A DNA stretch of 64,000 nt, taken from JABWBD01 sp040768665. GTDB taxonomy: Bacteria; Planctomycetota; Planctomycetia; Pirellulales; Thermoguttaceae. Numbering within the stretch: position 1 is the stretch's first letter; every line of letters starts with the position of its first letter. Shown piece after piece: positions 49,936 to 58,809 of this stretch. The translations under genes were made by a program, and so were the position numbers. The stretch spans positions 186,001 through 250,000 of the forward strand of contig JAXGMN010000008.1 of NCBI GenBank assembly GCA_040768665.1, given 5' to 3'. The notes below the pieces were generated by a model that worked only from the letters and a program-made list of their open reading frames with translations, made no database searches and was not told the origin of the DNA.

Positions 49936-51337
49936 CGCCCGGTTGAACGCACTGCTGGAGTCGGGTGATGCGACCGCACCAGATGCCGAGTTGACCGCGC
50001 ATCTGGACGCCTGCCCGCGCTGCCAGGCCAGGATCCAGCAGTTGGCCGGCGAATCGTCGTGGTGGGAGGAGGCGGGCGACGTGTTCCGCGAGGATTTTTT
50101 CCACGGGCCGAGCGCCGTGGTTGCGCCTTCGGCAGTCGTGGCCGCGATCGACCCGTCCTTGCCGGGCGACGTTCCGGCAGCCTTCGAACCGCTGGTGCTC
50201 GACTTCCTCTCGCCCCCCAGCCACCCCGAGCTGTTGGGACGTTTGGGCCGCTACGAGATCGAGCGGGTGATCGGGGCCGGCGGCATGGGCGTCGTGCTGA
50301 AGGGGTTTGACACGGAGTTGCATCGGCCGGTGGCAATCAAGGTGCTGGCGCCCCACCTGGCCGGCAGCGGTGCGGCCCGGGCGCGGTTTGCCCGCGAGGC
50401 ACGGGCCGCCGCGGCCATCGTCCACGATCACGTCCTGCCGATCCACGACGTCGATTCGAGCGGCAGCCTGCCGTACCTGGTCATGCCCTTTGTGGCGGGC
50501 CGCTCGCTCCAGGCCCGTCTCGACGACGAAGGGCCGTTGGGCGTGAAAGAGATCGTGCGGATTGCCCTGCAAACGGCCCAAGGCCTGGCCGCTGCACACG
50601 CCCAGGGAATCGTTCACCGGGACGTCAAGCCGGCAAACATTCTGCTCGAAGGGGAGGTCGATCGTGCGCGGATCTCCGACTTCGGGCTGGCGCAGGCGGC
50701 CGACGATGCGGCCGTCACGCGGAGCGGCATCATCGCCGGCACGCCGCAATATATGTCGCCGGAGCAGGCCCAGGGAGAGGCGATCGATCACCGCAGCGAC
50801 CTGTTCAGCCTGGGCAGCGTGATGTACGCGATGGGCACCGGTCGGCCGCCGTTCCGCGCGGACGCGACGCTGGCCGTGTTGCGGCGAATCAGCGACAGCA
50901 TGCCGCGCCCCATGCGCCAGGTGAATGCCGAGATTCCCGCGTGGCTCGAAACGGTTGTCGACAGACTGCTGGCCAAGTCGCCGCGCGAGCGTTTCGGATC
51001 GGCCGCCGAGGTTGCCGCGCTGCTCGAAGCGTGCCTTGCGTACCTGCACCAGCCGACGGTCGTGCCGCTGCCGGATTCGCTGCGGGCCGTAGCGCCGCCG
51101 AGGGTGCCCGGCAGGAGATTGCGAAGATTCGCCTGGACAGCCGCAGCAGCGATCAGTCTCGCAGCGATCGCACTTGTCTGGACGGCGCGGCGCGGTGAGC
51201 CCATCTCCGCGCCGGCAACCGAGTCTTTCATCGCGGAGCCTGCGCCGCGCGACGCGGAGTGGAACGATGCGATCGGACCGGCGATTCGCGCAATCCACGA
51301 CGAAATCGACCGGCTCGAAACGGAAATGCAGAACTGA
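49922..51337 (+). CDS. Ser/Thr protein kinase with N-terminal anti-sigma zinc finger
   Basis: A 471-residue protein. Residues 1-40 hold a zinc-finger-like motif (LTAHLDACPRCQARIQQLAG). The kinase domain has GAGGMGVVLKG, Lys in VAIKVL, HRDVKPANILLEG with the catalytic Asp, DFGLAQAA, and YMSPEQAQG. One membrane helix (FAWTAAAAISLAAIALVWTA) and a short exterior tail follow. Anchored in the membrane, it probably holds the sigma factor encoded by the overlapping upstream gene and releases it on phosphorylation. All catalytic residues are present. Confidence 0.92.
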   Translation: MHCDDARLNALLESGDATAPDAELTAHLDACPRCQARIQQLAGESSWWEEAGDVFREDFFHGPSAVVAPSAVVAAIDPSLPGDVPAAFEPLVLDFLSPPSHPELLGRLGRYEIERVIGAGGMGVVLKGFDTELHRPVAIKVLAPHLAGSGAARARFAREARAAAAIVHDHVLPIHDVDSSGSLPYLVMPFVAGRSLQARLDDEGPLGVKEIVRIALQTAQGLAAAHAQGIVHRDVKPANILLEGEVDRARISDFGLAQAADDAAVTRSGIIAGTPQYMSPEQAQGEAIDHRSDLFSLGSVMYAMGTGRPPFRADATLAVLRRISDSMPRPMRQVNAEIPAWLETVVDRLLAKSPRERFGSAAEVAALLEACLAYLHQPTVVPLPDSLRAVAPPRVPGRRLRRFAWTAAAAISLAAIALVWTARRGEPISAPATESFIAEPAPRDAEWNDAIGPAIRAIHDEIDRLETEMQN

Positions 51338-51357
51338 ACTCGATCGGAGCACCAACC

Positions 51358-52530
51358 ATGCGAACGTTTCCCAGTGGCACGATGCGTACCCTCGGTGTCA
51401 CATTGCTTTTGAGCAATCTGGCTGTCATCCTCGCCCAGACCACCTCGAATCCGGCACCACAGTCGGCCAGCTTCGCTGGAACGGAGGGCTCGCGGGCGTA
51501 TGCCGAGTTGGATCGGTCCGCCATCGAGCAAGCGCGGGCGTTGCGAGGCCCCGGCGCAAGAGGACTATCCTCGGCGGAGATCGAAGCGAAGCGAGCGGCA
51601 CTTCGCCAGACGGTCGACGCCGCCTTTGAGGCCCGCCAGAGGATGCAGGCCGAGGAAATTCGCCAACTACGTGGGCGCCTCGAAGATCTGCAGAAGCGGC
51701 TTGCCGCGCGGGCGGAGCAAAAGGATCGGATCGTCGACAAGCGGATGGAAGAACTGCTCGAAGACGAGTCGCTGCGGTGGAAGCCAACTCGAGCTGAATC
51801 TCAGGCTTCCGGCTCTCCAGAATTCGTGCCGAGCGCTGGGATCTTGCCAAGCGTTGGGACGTACGACCCGATTTCCCCCGGTCCTCCTCGCCAGCCTGTG
51901 GCCGGTGCGGCGATGCTCGTTGACCTGAAGCTGTTCCGAGCGGCGCCCGACGTGGCCCAAACGCTCGGCGTGTCGCCAAAGGAGGTGAAGCACGGCGAAA
52001 TGAACCATTATCGTCCCGTGGCCGACTTCCACGCCAAACTGCAAGAGTGGGTTCACTCGGGCAAAGCCAAGGACTTGGGTGAAACCGTGCTGACAGTCGA
52101 GGCCGGGCGATGGCCAAATGGAGCGGGGATTGTCTTCGGCGATCAGATTCCCAACTCAACCTCCTGGAGGGCAGTGAGGGTCGTACCGGAACCGCAAGAA
52201 CACGGCAAGATCCGACTCAACGTTCGCATCTCGGCCGTTCCTCCTGAACCGGAGCATGCGGGGACAGTCGACATCGACCCGGGCGATTCGGCAATTCTCG
52301 GCCCATTTCCCGGCGCACCGGGCTACGTCCCCTGTGACTACCTGCACATCACGGCAGATCTCGTTCGATCTTCTCCGCCGCCAGTCGTCTATCCCGTCCC
52401 AGTCTCGCCTCCTGCTGCCGCCGCCACTCTCCGGGCTGCCAGCGAGACGGCGGCAGCGGGCGAGTCGTTGCTACAGTCGCTCGCCCACAAGACGCCCACG
52501 GGAGTGGCCATGGGGTCAGGCCGAAATTAG
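51358..52530 (+). CDS. secreted coiled-coil protein of unknown function
   Basis: A 390-residue protein with a signal peptide (GTMRTLGVTLLLSNLAVILA) after the ATG at 51358. Residues 45-145 form a charged coiled coil (RMQAEEIRQLRGRLEDLQKR). The C-terminal half has a globular beta-rich part (VDLKLFRAAPDVAQTLGVSP, ETVLTVEAGRWPNGAGIVFG and RLNVRISAVPPEPEHAGTVD) and a Pro/Ala-rich end. Family not recognised. The stop lies inside a palindromic repeat (52512-52583), so the last few residues come from the repeat. It follows the kinase by 20 bases and is probably the third gene of that operon. Confidence 0.65.
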   Translation: MRTFPSGTMRTLGVTLLLSNLAVILAQTTSNPAPQSASFAGTEGSRAYAELDRSAIEQARALRGPGARGLSSAEIEAKRAALRQTVDAAFEARQRMQAEEIRQLRGRLEDLQKRLAARAEQKDRIVDKRMEELLEDESLRWKPTRAESQASGSPEFVPSAGILPSVGTYDPISPGPPRQPVAGAAMLVDLKLFRAAPDVAQTLGVSPKEVKHGEMNHYRPVADFHAKLQEWVHSGKAKDLGETVLTVEAGRWPNGAGIVFGDQIPNSTSWRAVRVVPEPQEHGKIRLNVRISAVPPEPEHAGTVDIDPGDSAILGPFPGAPGYVPCDYLHITADLVRSSPPPVVYPVPVSPPAAAATLRAASETAAAGESLLQSLAHKTPTGVAMGSGRN

Positions 52531-52583
52531 GGACTAGTGGATTTGCCTTCCGCACTGCTAATCCCTATTCCCGGTCTGACCCC
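52512..52583. repeat. palindromic repeat, family C, copy 1
   Basis: Arms beginning GGGGTCAGGCCG and ending CGGTCTGACCCC frame imperfect inner matches (ATTAGGGA and its complement TCCCTA). A cleaner copy lies at 55175-55265. The element supplies the stop codon of the upstream gene. Confidence 0.8.
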
Positions 52584-52603
52584 GCTCTCCTCCTCCCCCA
52601 GTG

Positions 52604-53083
52604 TCAGCATCGATGCCGCGCTCTGTCTTTTTCTTCTTCCTCAATCAAGTGCGCAAAGAACTCAAAGTAGGATCGCCACGTTTCCGGCTTTGAGAGCTCT
52701 GCGATGTTGCTCAAACGCGTTACGTCATGCGCATCACACCAGACGACGTCCGGACCTCCCGAACTGTGAGACTCACAGTCCAGTACTACCAGGCTTTCAG
52801 GCGGCTGAGCCAATACGACAAATCGATGTGGAAGGGCAACATCGGATCGTAGCCTTTCAGTTTCGTGGCGTAGATTGTCGGCTGTACCAGAGACCGCGAT
52901 AGCATGATGACTGATGCCGCCAAGAAACCCTCCTCGATAGAAGGTAGCTATCTGCTTCATGTCGTCTGGCAACACGACATCTAGAATAGCTTCGATCGAC
53001 CTTGTGGCGTCTGCGCTCGCCGGTTCTTCGCCAAAAAGTGCAACATATTTCTCACGTAGGCTTTGGATCCTGACGGTACTCAT
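52604..53083 (-). CDS. SMI1/KNR4 (SUKH)-like immunity-type protein
   Basis: A 159-residue protein with features of the SUKH superfamily: RIQSLREKYVALFGEEPASA, LPDDMKQIATFYRGGFLGGI, then LVVLDCESHSSGGPDVVWCD and ETWRSYFEFFAHLIEEEE. The last motif, a Trp/Phe-rich helix ending the protein, is typical. SUKH proteins often give immunity to polymorphic toxins, but no toxin gene is adjacent. It lies between a family C repeat and a group II intron. Confidence 0.65.
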   Translation of the reverse strand: MSTVRIQSLREKYVALFGEEPASADATRSIEAILDVVLPDDMKQIATFYRGGFLGGISHHAIAVSGTADNLRHETERLRSDVALPHRFVVLAQPPESLVVLDCESHSSGGPDVVWCDAHDVTRLSNIAELSKPETWRSYFEFFAHLIEEEEKDRARHRC

Positions 53084-53178
53084 GAGGCACTCCTACTGCT
53101 AGCGGTGGTTTACTCGCATTTCCCAGTGCATCCCTTGGGCCGGGTCGCCCCGGGTGATTGCTCACCCGGGGCTCCCAC

Positions 53179-53213
53179 AGATCCGGACGTGCAGATTTCC
53201 CGCATCCGGTTCC
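53179..53213 (-). ncRNA. group II intron domain V
   Basis: On the minus strand GAACCGGATGCGGGAAATCT, followed by GCACGTCCGGATCT, folds as a 34-base hairpin with the conserved GAAA-type loop and the two-base bulge. It starts right after the reverse transcriptase stop codon. This is the catalytic heart of the intron. Confidence 0.8.
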
Positions 53214-54566
53214 TCAAGTCGTAGCGCATCGCTGACGGCAAACCGAGTGTATGGCCTTGGCAGGCGGAAGCCGGTATCGCTCCAGAATCCGGGTAAACCA
53301 GCTCCAAGGCGGACGATTCTTCCGCCGCCGCCGCCGAAGCCACTTGCCCCATGCGTGTTTCACAGCCTCACGGAAGGAGTTCAGCGCAGGGCTGTTTCCC
53401 GTGATGCCGTAATACGCATAGTGGCCGCGTAGCTTCTGACTCAGTTTCTGGCACTGCTCGGCGATAGGACGGTGCCGGTTCTTCCGGCACCACTCGGAGA
53501 TCTTCCGTAATCCACGTGTGAAGCGGCTGGATGACGTCTTGCGCCGCACCACCCACTTCCCCTGTCGAGACCGCGCCCAGAAATGGGTGAAGCCCAACAG
53601 GTCGAACACGCCCGGCCGGTCACCGTTGGGACCTCCGCGAGGCTTCTTCCTCAACGGTGGTCGACGGAACGGAACCATCCGGGTCTTGTCTGGGTGAAGC
53701 GTGAGGCCATACTTGCCAAAGCGTTTGCCAAGCACCGCCATCACCCGCCGTGCGTCTTCCTCATGACTGAATCCCATGACGAAGTCGTCGGCGAAGCGAA
53801 CCAAGAACGCCTTGCCCTTCAGGCGAGGCTGTACTTCCTGAGCAAACCACTCGTCCAGCACATAGTGCAAGTAGACGTTGGCCAGCATCGGTGAAATCAC
53901 CCCGCCTTGCGGGCTGCCGGTTTCGGGATGCGTCCACACCCCTTCTTCCAGCACTCCAGCATTCAACCATTTCCCAATCAACCGCAACAGCACCCCGTCG
54001 CGTACCCTGCGTTGGAGAAACGCACGCAGATGGCCGCGATCCAAAGTGTCAAAAAACTTTCGGATATCCACCTCGAGGATCCAGCCTCCCCCGCTTTCCA
54101 TCGTCTGCTGCCACAGGCTTTCCAACGCCTGGTGCGCCGATCGCTTGGGCCGAAAGCCATACGAGCAGTCGTAGAAGTCTTGCTCGTAGATCGCTTCCAA
54201 CACCATCGTCACGGCACGCTGAAGCACCTTGTCCTCAAACGTGGGAATTCCGATCGGGCGGGTTTCTGAGCCCGTTCCTTTCGGAATGTGCACCCGTCGC
54301 ACCGGCGGCGCCCGATACGTCCCGGACTTGGCGCGGTCCAGCAGAGACCGGAGATTCTGCTCCAAGTCTCGCTCGTAATCGACCGCGGTTTGTCCGTCGA
54401 TGCCCGGAGCCCCGTCGCGGCGCGTACGCCGGTAGGCCTCGTACAGCCACGAGAGATCGAGGTAATGGTTCAACGACGTGAACGCCATCTGCGGAGCCTG
54501 TTTCGCCAACTCCGCGATCCGCTGTTGTTTCGTGAACACGGAACCCGAGTTCGATGTCTCGGTCAT
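53214..54566 (-). CDS. ltrA: group II intron reverse transcriptase/maturase
   Basis: A 450-residue protein. RT motifs in order: LYEAYRRTRRDGAPGIDGQT, VRRVHIPKGTGSETRPIGIP, DCSYGFRPKRSAHQALESLW, ILEVDIRKFFDTLDRGHLRA, TGSPQGGVISPMLANVYLHY and LVRFADDFVMGFSHEEDA (FADD in place of YADD). The maturase X domain follows (EWCRKNRHRPIAEQCQKLSQ and KLRGHYAYYGITGN). There is no HNH endonuclease, so the intron probably targets by reverse splicing without second-strand cutting. The ATG at 54566 follows GGAGGG. Confidence 0.95.
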   Translation of the reverse strand: MTETSNSGSVFTKQQRIAELAKQAPQMAFTSLNHYLDLSWLYEAYRRTRRDGAPGIDGQTAVDYERDLEQNLRSLLDRAKSGTYRAPPVRRVHIPKGTGSETRPIGIPTFEDKVLQRAVTMVLEAIYEQDFYDCSYGFRPKRSAHQALESLWQQTMESGGGWILEVDIRKFFDTLDRGHLRAFLQRRVRDGVLLRLIGKWLNAGVLEEGVWTHPETGSPQGGVISPMLANVYLHYVLDEWFAQEVQPRLKGKAFLVRFADDFVMGFSHEEDARRVMAVLGKRFGKYGLTLHPDKTRMVPFRRPPLRKKPRGGPNGDRPGVFDLLGFTHFWARSRQGKWVVRRKTSSSRFTRGLRKISEWCRKNRHRPIAEQCQKLSQKLRGHYAYYGITGNSPALNSFREAVKHAWGKWLRRRRRKNRPPWSWFTRILERYRLPPAKAIHSVCRQRCATT

Positions 54567-54578
54567 GTTTCCCTCCAA

Positions 54579-55174
54579 CGGTAAAAAAAAAACGACTTGA
54601 CGCCCCCCTTCCCTCCACCGGGTCTCCCGGGCAAGGATTCCCCAGCTTCGTCGGTACTATCAGGGCGCTGCGACTTCCTGTTGCCCATCCCGCCGTGCTT
54701 CGATGTCTTCGCACGCACGGTACCGCGGAAGCACTCGGCTGGTTTCGTTTCTCCCGTCGCCACCGAATGCCAAGCGACGGGCCCGGAGTTGTTGACCCGG
54801 TATCTCCTGCCGGGAGTTTCTCTGCGCGGAGACGACAGGATCTCCTACGTTCCTGGGGGACCGCCATTGTGCCTTTGCCCTGCTCTTCGACCCCGGCGGA
54901 GGCGACGCACCAGGCCACTACGGTACGACGCTGCTGTCCTCGCGACTGACCAGACCGAAGACTCCCGCATTGCCCACTTTCGAGGCTCAATCACACGGCT
55001 TCAGCACTCGCTGTCTACGCCTAGCAGTGCCGGTTACCCGGTCACCACCCAAGACTCGCTTCCGGCTGCTGGCCAAGCTTTACCGGACGGGCTTGGTTAC
55101 CCGCATGGTCCCAACGAAAGGTTTCAGATTTACGTCATGCTCATCGTCCTCCTTTCCCAAACTTCGTAGCGCAA
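54579..55174 (-). other. intron 5' RNA region and leader
   Basis: This stretch has no protein-like frame in the minus direction and probably encodes domains I-IV of the intron. I could not place the GUGYG-type 5' end with confidence; GTGCGTC at about 54905-54911 on the minus strand is one candidate. Confidence 0.45.
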
Positions 55175-55265
55175 GGTCAGGCCGGGATTAGGGATTAGCG
55201 AGCTGCCACCCGATTTCGTACGTCGTGTTTTTTCTGTATGGTTAATCCCTAATCCCGGCCTGACC
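55175..55265. repeat. palindromic repeat, family C, copy 2
   Basis: Two perfect 23-base inverted arms, 55175-55197 (beginning GGTCAGGCCGGGATTAGGG) and 55243-55265, are separated by 45 bases. It is the cleanest palindrome in the window and abuts the intron on one side and a GIY-YIG-like frame on the other. Confidence 0.92.
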
Positions 55266-55353
55266 CCACGGCTTTCCCCTGTGGGAGGCTGGCTCGCAAG
55301 AACGCTCAAACCAAGTCCGAGCTGAAATAAGAGCGGAGTTTGTTTCCAAAACA

Positions 55354-55791
55354 GTGGAAAGATACGGGGACAATGTTTTGAGCGTGATCTCGCCATCTGA
55401 CATAACCAAGTATTCCATTGACGTTGAAGCAGGTGGTGATGAGGACGACCTGTGGTATTCGGTTCTCGGAAAATACGACTTCGATCAGACTACGGACTCT
55501 TGCCTTTACTTCATTAAGCAAGGAACGGCTACCAAGATAGGCATTACAGATTCGCTGGACTCAAGATTTGCGCAGATCAAGACCTCCGCGGCATTTCCAT
55601 GTGAGATTGCGAATGTTGTGTACACACACTTCGGTTACAAAATGGAACAGAAACTCCACCAGCGCCTGCGCCGGTTTAATAGCCACCTAGAGTGGTTCGT
55701 TTTGCCTCCGGAGATCGAGGATCGCCTTTTCAAAGCAAAAAGCCTGGGCGACATTGAGGAGTTCTTGGAGTGGTTTGAGGAAAACTATTAG
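55354..55791 (+). CDS. GIY-YIG (T5orf172/Mug113-type) nuclease-like protein, N-terminus uncertain
   Basis: The C-terminal part reads as a GIY-YIG-type domain: CLYFIKQGTATKIGITDSLD, then RFAQIKTSAAFPCEIANVVY and MEQKLHQRLRRFNSHLEWFV, with the Tyr and Gly of the core and a Glu further on. The frame stays open without a start from 55264, just inside the palindromic repeat, reading AEIRAEFVSKTVERYGDN before the GTG at 55354. The gene therefore may have lost its true N-terminus to the repeat or the intron. Base composition is lower in GC than the neighbours. Confidence 0.6.
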   Translation: MERYGDNVLSVISPSDITKYSIDVEAGGDEDDLWYSVLGKYDFDQTTDSCLYFIKQGTATKIGITDSLDSRFAQIKTSAAFPCEIANVVYTHFGYKMEQKLHQRLRRFNSHLEWFVLPPEIEDRLFKAKSLGDIEEFLEWFEENY

Positions 55792-55859
55792 CGTCAGAGA
55801 CGTAAGGGTGGTAGGTATTCCTACCCGGCAGGTGTGACCCCGTTCCTGAAAAAGCCCTT

Positions 55860-56067
55860 GGAGTAATCTCACCACCTCCGGCCTTCCGTATTTGCCGGCC
55901 ATGCTCAGTCCGGAGAGCCCGCGCAAACGGGCGTTCACGTCAACGCCACGACTTAGCAGTTGGCTCACGGCGCTCGAGAAACCTCTACCCGCTGCGTAGA
56001 GGAACGCCGAAGTGATTTCTCGTTGGGACAAATCCACATCCGGAATGCTTGCGATCGCCACTAGCAA
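55860..56067 (-). pseudogene. ankyrin-repeat remnant
   Basis: The minus-strand frame reads DVDLSQREITSAFLYAAGRG, FSSAVSQLLSRGVDVNARLR and LSMAGKYGRPEVVRLLQG, which matches ankyrin repeats. No proper start is present (TTG at best), and the frame runs into unrelated sequence towards 55800. It is a fragment of a once longer protein. Confidence 0.55.
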
Positions 56068-56162
56068 GTCGCTTTCCTGACCATCCTTCGCCGTCCTCGC
56101 GACTTGCGGGTCACTTACCAGGGGACGGACCTCTTTGTTGACGCCAGAACAAAGAGGTGTTC

Positions 56163-56327
56163 ATGTTCGACGGCGCCCTGTGGCGTCAGCAGCGCGACCG
56201 TTTTGTGCAGAGCTACCAGGCCGCGGCGACGGCTGCCCGCGCGACGGGCTACGCGGAAATGCTCTCGCATCGCTGGCTTACGGACGACCTCTGCAACGGG
56301 AGGTTCGTATGCCACACGTGTTTGTGA
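56163..56327 (+). pseudogene. remnant of a glycoside hydrolase-like (DUF5696-like) protein
   Basis: A 54-residue frame beginning MFDGALWRQQRDRFVQSYQA, then ARATGYAEMLSHRWLTDDLC, has the character of the C-terminal barrel part of large planctomycete DUF5696-like proteins. It ends inside the start of the SEFIR gene. Both ends are missing. The assignment is tentative. Confidence 0.35.
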
Positions 56328-56593
56328 AATCCAGCCACGACTGGCCCGAGCACTCGCCTGGCGTGCTGGCGTTTGCCCAGGCCCTGCGCGGCCAGGGGAT
56401 CGACGCGGAACTCGAGCAGTTTCACCAAGGTCAGATTGTCGATTGGCCCCGGTGGTGCAACCAGCAGATCGGCGCGGACGAATCGGACTTCGTCCTCTGC
56501 GTGGCGACCGCCGAGCAGGAACTGGAAGTCGTCGCCCCACCACAAACCAGCGATAGAGAGCGAACACTGATCTTCGCTAATCGACACTCATGA
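56309..56593 (+). pseudogene. SEFIR-domain protein, truncated
   Basis: The ATG at 56309 (GGGAGG upstream) opens HVFVKSSHDWPEHSPGVLAF, AQALRGQGIDAELEQFHQGQ and IVDWPRWCNQQIGADESDFV, a SEFIR domain related to TIR. After VLCVAT at about residue 70 similarity ends and 25 unrelated residues follow. Normal family members continue for at least 80 residues. SEFIR domains occur in bacterial defence and signalling, but this copy is probably inactive. Confidence 0.65.
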
Positions 56594-56776
56594 GGGTTGG
56601 CGGAAGAGGAGCAGCAACAGCGGTCCACTCGCTGGGTGAGCAGGAAAGCCCTTGGCCAGTTTGTTAGCCATGGCTCGAGGCACCAGTACCCGTCCGTAAA
56701 AGTCCGGGAGCAATTCGAGCAGACCGAGCTGGTGGAGGTATTGCAGCGGCCCGGTATTGACGACGACTTCACGCAC
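56588..56776 (-). pseudogene. PIN-domain toxin, truncated
   Basis: The GTG at 56776 begins REVVVNTGPLQYLHQLGLLE, LLPDFYGRVLVPRAMANKLA, which is a DUF3368-type PIN N-terminus with only the first acidic position region. The remaining ~90 residues, including the other catalytic acids, are absent and the frame ends in Leu-rich noise. It overlaps the stop of the preceding UPF0175 remnant. Confidence 0.7.
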
Positions 56777-56935
56777 TGGCCAGTTCTTCCCTCAACTCGT
56801 CGGCACTCTGGCGAAAAGTTGCCACACCGAATTCGCCAAGCTTCTGCAAAAACACCGGCTTCGGCAGTCCGGCCAGCTCGGCAGCAGTTCCACTGGACAG
56901 CCGCCCCCGCTCGACATCTACCCAGTATACTCTCC
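56769..56935 (-). pseudogene. UPF0175 antitoxin, C-terminal remnant
   Basis: The frame reads ERGRLSSGTAAELAGLPKPV, FLQKLGEFGVATFRQSADEL and REELASA to a TGA. This is the typical end of a UPF0175 antitoxin. The N-terminal DNA-binding half is not seen. It precedes and overlaps the truncated PIN gene, as in intact UPF0175-PIN modules. Confidence 0.7.
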
Positions 56936-57034
56936 ACGGCGAGCGAAGGCCAAGCCAGAGGGAGTGGCTGTTCGCGCAGATGAAGTCCTACGCGGATTTG
57001 CATCTCCGCACGGGAACAGGATATAATCCCCGTC

Positions 57035-58776
57035 ATGAAAATTCTTCGTTGCTGTGCGGTGGCCGCCTCCGCGTTTGTGCTGGGTACGGCGTCCGGGCAG
57101 GCGGGCGACGTCTTCGGAACGCCCGTCCCGCTCGCGGAGGCGGGTTCCATGGCGATGGCGCTGTGCCTGGAGGGAAATAGTCTCTACGCCGGCTGCGGTC
57201 AGCGCCTCCTGGTGTATGACGTGAAGAATCCGCTCAAACCCCGCAGGCTGGGCGGCGTGGAGGGCTTTGGGGCGATCCGCCAGATCGCCGCGCAGAAGGG
57301 GTTCGTGTACGTGGCCACGCGCGAATCGGGACTCTGGATCGTGGACGCCACGGACGCGCGCAATCCGCGCATCCGCTCGCGTTTCGACTGCTGCGAGCTC
57401 GCCACGGGCGTTGACGTGGCGGGGGACGTGGTGTTCCTCGGCCAGCGCCAGAACGGCGTGGAGTTCATCGACGTCTCCGATCCCGACCACCCCGCGCACA
57501 TCGCGATGCGCATGACGGACGAGGCCCAGAGCGTGAAGTACCGCGACGGCTACGTCTATTCCGGCGATTGGGGCTCAGGCAAGCTCACCGTCTTCGACGC
57601 GCGCGACATGCGGAATATCCGCCAGGTGGCCTATGAGGATCTCCTTGGATATGGCGATGGCGTGTGGCTCAAGGGCAAGTACCTCTACGCGTCCACGGGC
57701 CACCATGCGAAGCACCGCGACCTCTCGCAACTGAAGGGCGTGGATACGCCGGAACTGCGTCGGTTCGGTGGCGGCGGCCCGGGCGCGGGCTGCGGGCACG
57801 GGCTCGACGTCTTCGACGTCACGGATCCCGCCGCGCCGAAGCGCGTGGGGCGCGTGGACTACCCAAGCCCGCGAAGGTGGGTCAGGCGCGCGCGGTGGCG
57901 GTGCAGGGGGACGTCGTCTACGCGGCATGCGGCGACGCCGGGCTCGACGTGCTCAGGATCAGGCCGGAAGGGGGCTTTGAGAAGATCGGCGAACTGGCGG
58001 GGCATCCCACGGTATTCGACGTGCACGTGGAGGGCAACCGCCTCTACACCGCCGAGGGACTGGACGGCTGGGGCGTCTACGAACTGGACGGTCCGGCCGC
58101 CTTCCGCGAGGTGGACCGCCGCCGGTGGCTGGACGAAATGAAAGATCCCGCGCTCTGCGTGTGGAAGCCGAAACCCGGGATCGTGGTGCTCTCCACGCGC
58201 CGCAGCGGCGTTTCCCTCTTTGACGAGAGGGACCTCAATGCGGCGAATCCGCTTGCGCGCACGGGCGGGTGTCCGGGGTGGGACAAGTATTGCATGGACG
58301 CTGCGATCGGCAGCGGCCGTTGGCTCGCCTTCAACGTCGCCAACACCTCGCTCCACTGGTTCGATCTCGCGGCCAAGCCGCAGCCCGTGGTGCAGGCCTC
58401 TCGCGTCAACCGTACCTCCCTCTCCAACGGCATCTGCCGCTTCGACGAGAACCGTGCGCTGTTGACGCTGGGGACCGGCTACGTGTTCCTCAAGCCGGGC
58501 GAAGGCGATCCGGCGGACGGCTCCAAGTGGCGAACGAAGGAGTTCCCGGGGCATGCCATGCACGGCATCCCGCGGGTCTCCCCGGAGGGACTCGTGGCCC
58601 TCACCTGCCGCATCCGCCGCCAGATCGGCCTCTGGGACTTCAAGGATCCGGATCATCCGCGTTTCCTGAAGCACTGGAATGTTTCGGGCAATCCGGACCT
58701 CGCCGCGTTCCACAAGGGCCGCCTCCTCGTTCCCTGCGGCTATCAGGGCGTTTTGCTGCAGAAGACGCAGCGATGA
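57035..58776 (+). pseudogene. LVIVD-repeat secreted protein, frameshifted
   Basis: A signal peptide (MKILRCCAVAASAFVLGTAS) opens a chain of LVIVD-type beta-propeller blades: LLVYDVKNPLKPRRLGGVEG, LWIVDATDARNPRIRSRFDC, FIDVSDPDHPAHIAMRM and LDVFDVTDPAAPKRVGRVDY. At about 57862 the frame shifts by one base: the first frame becomes Arg-rich, while PKPAKVGQARAVAVQGDVVY resumes in another frame and runs with further blades to 58776. Skipping one missing base would give ~580 residues. It may be a true mutation or a sequence error. No catalytic site is seen; a binding role is likely. Confidence 0.78.
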
Positions 58777-58809
58777 GGAGATTATTTGATTTGTTGATTG
58801 TCTGGGCTC

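Larger units (their letters stand above)
53140..55174 (-). mobile_element. group II intron (approximate limits)
   Basis: A reverse transcriptase gene (53214-54566) is followed immediately by a domain V-like hairpin and preceded by ~600 bases without genes, as expected for intron domains I-IV. A strong hairpin made from GCCCCGGGTGA and its complement, right after domain V, may be domain VI. The exact 5' end was not found; the 3' end is placed near 53140. A family C repeat directly abuts the 5' side. The intron type cannot be fixed by eye. Confidence 0.7.
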
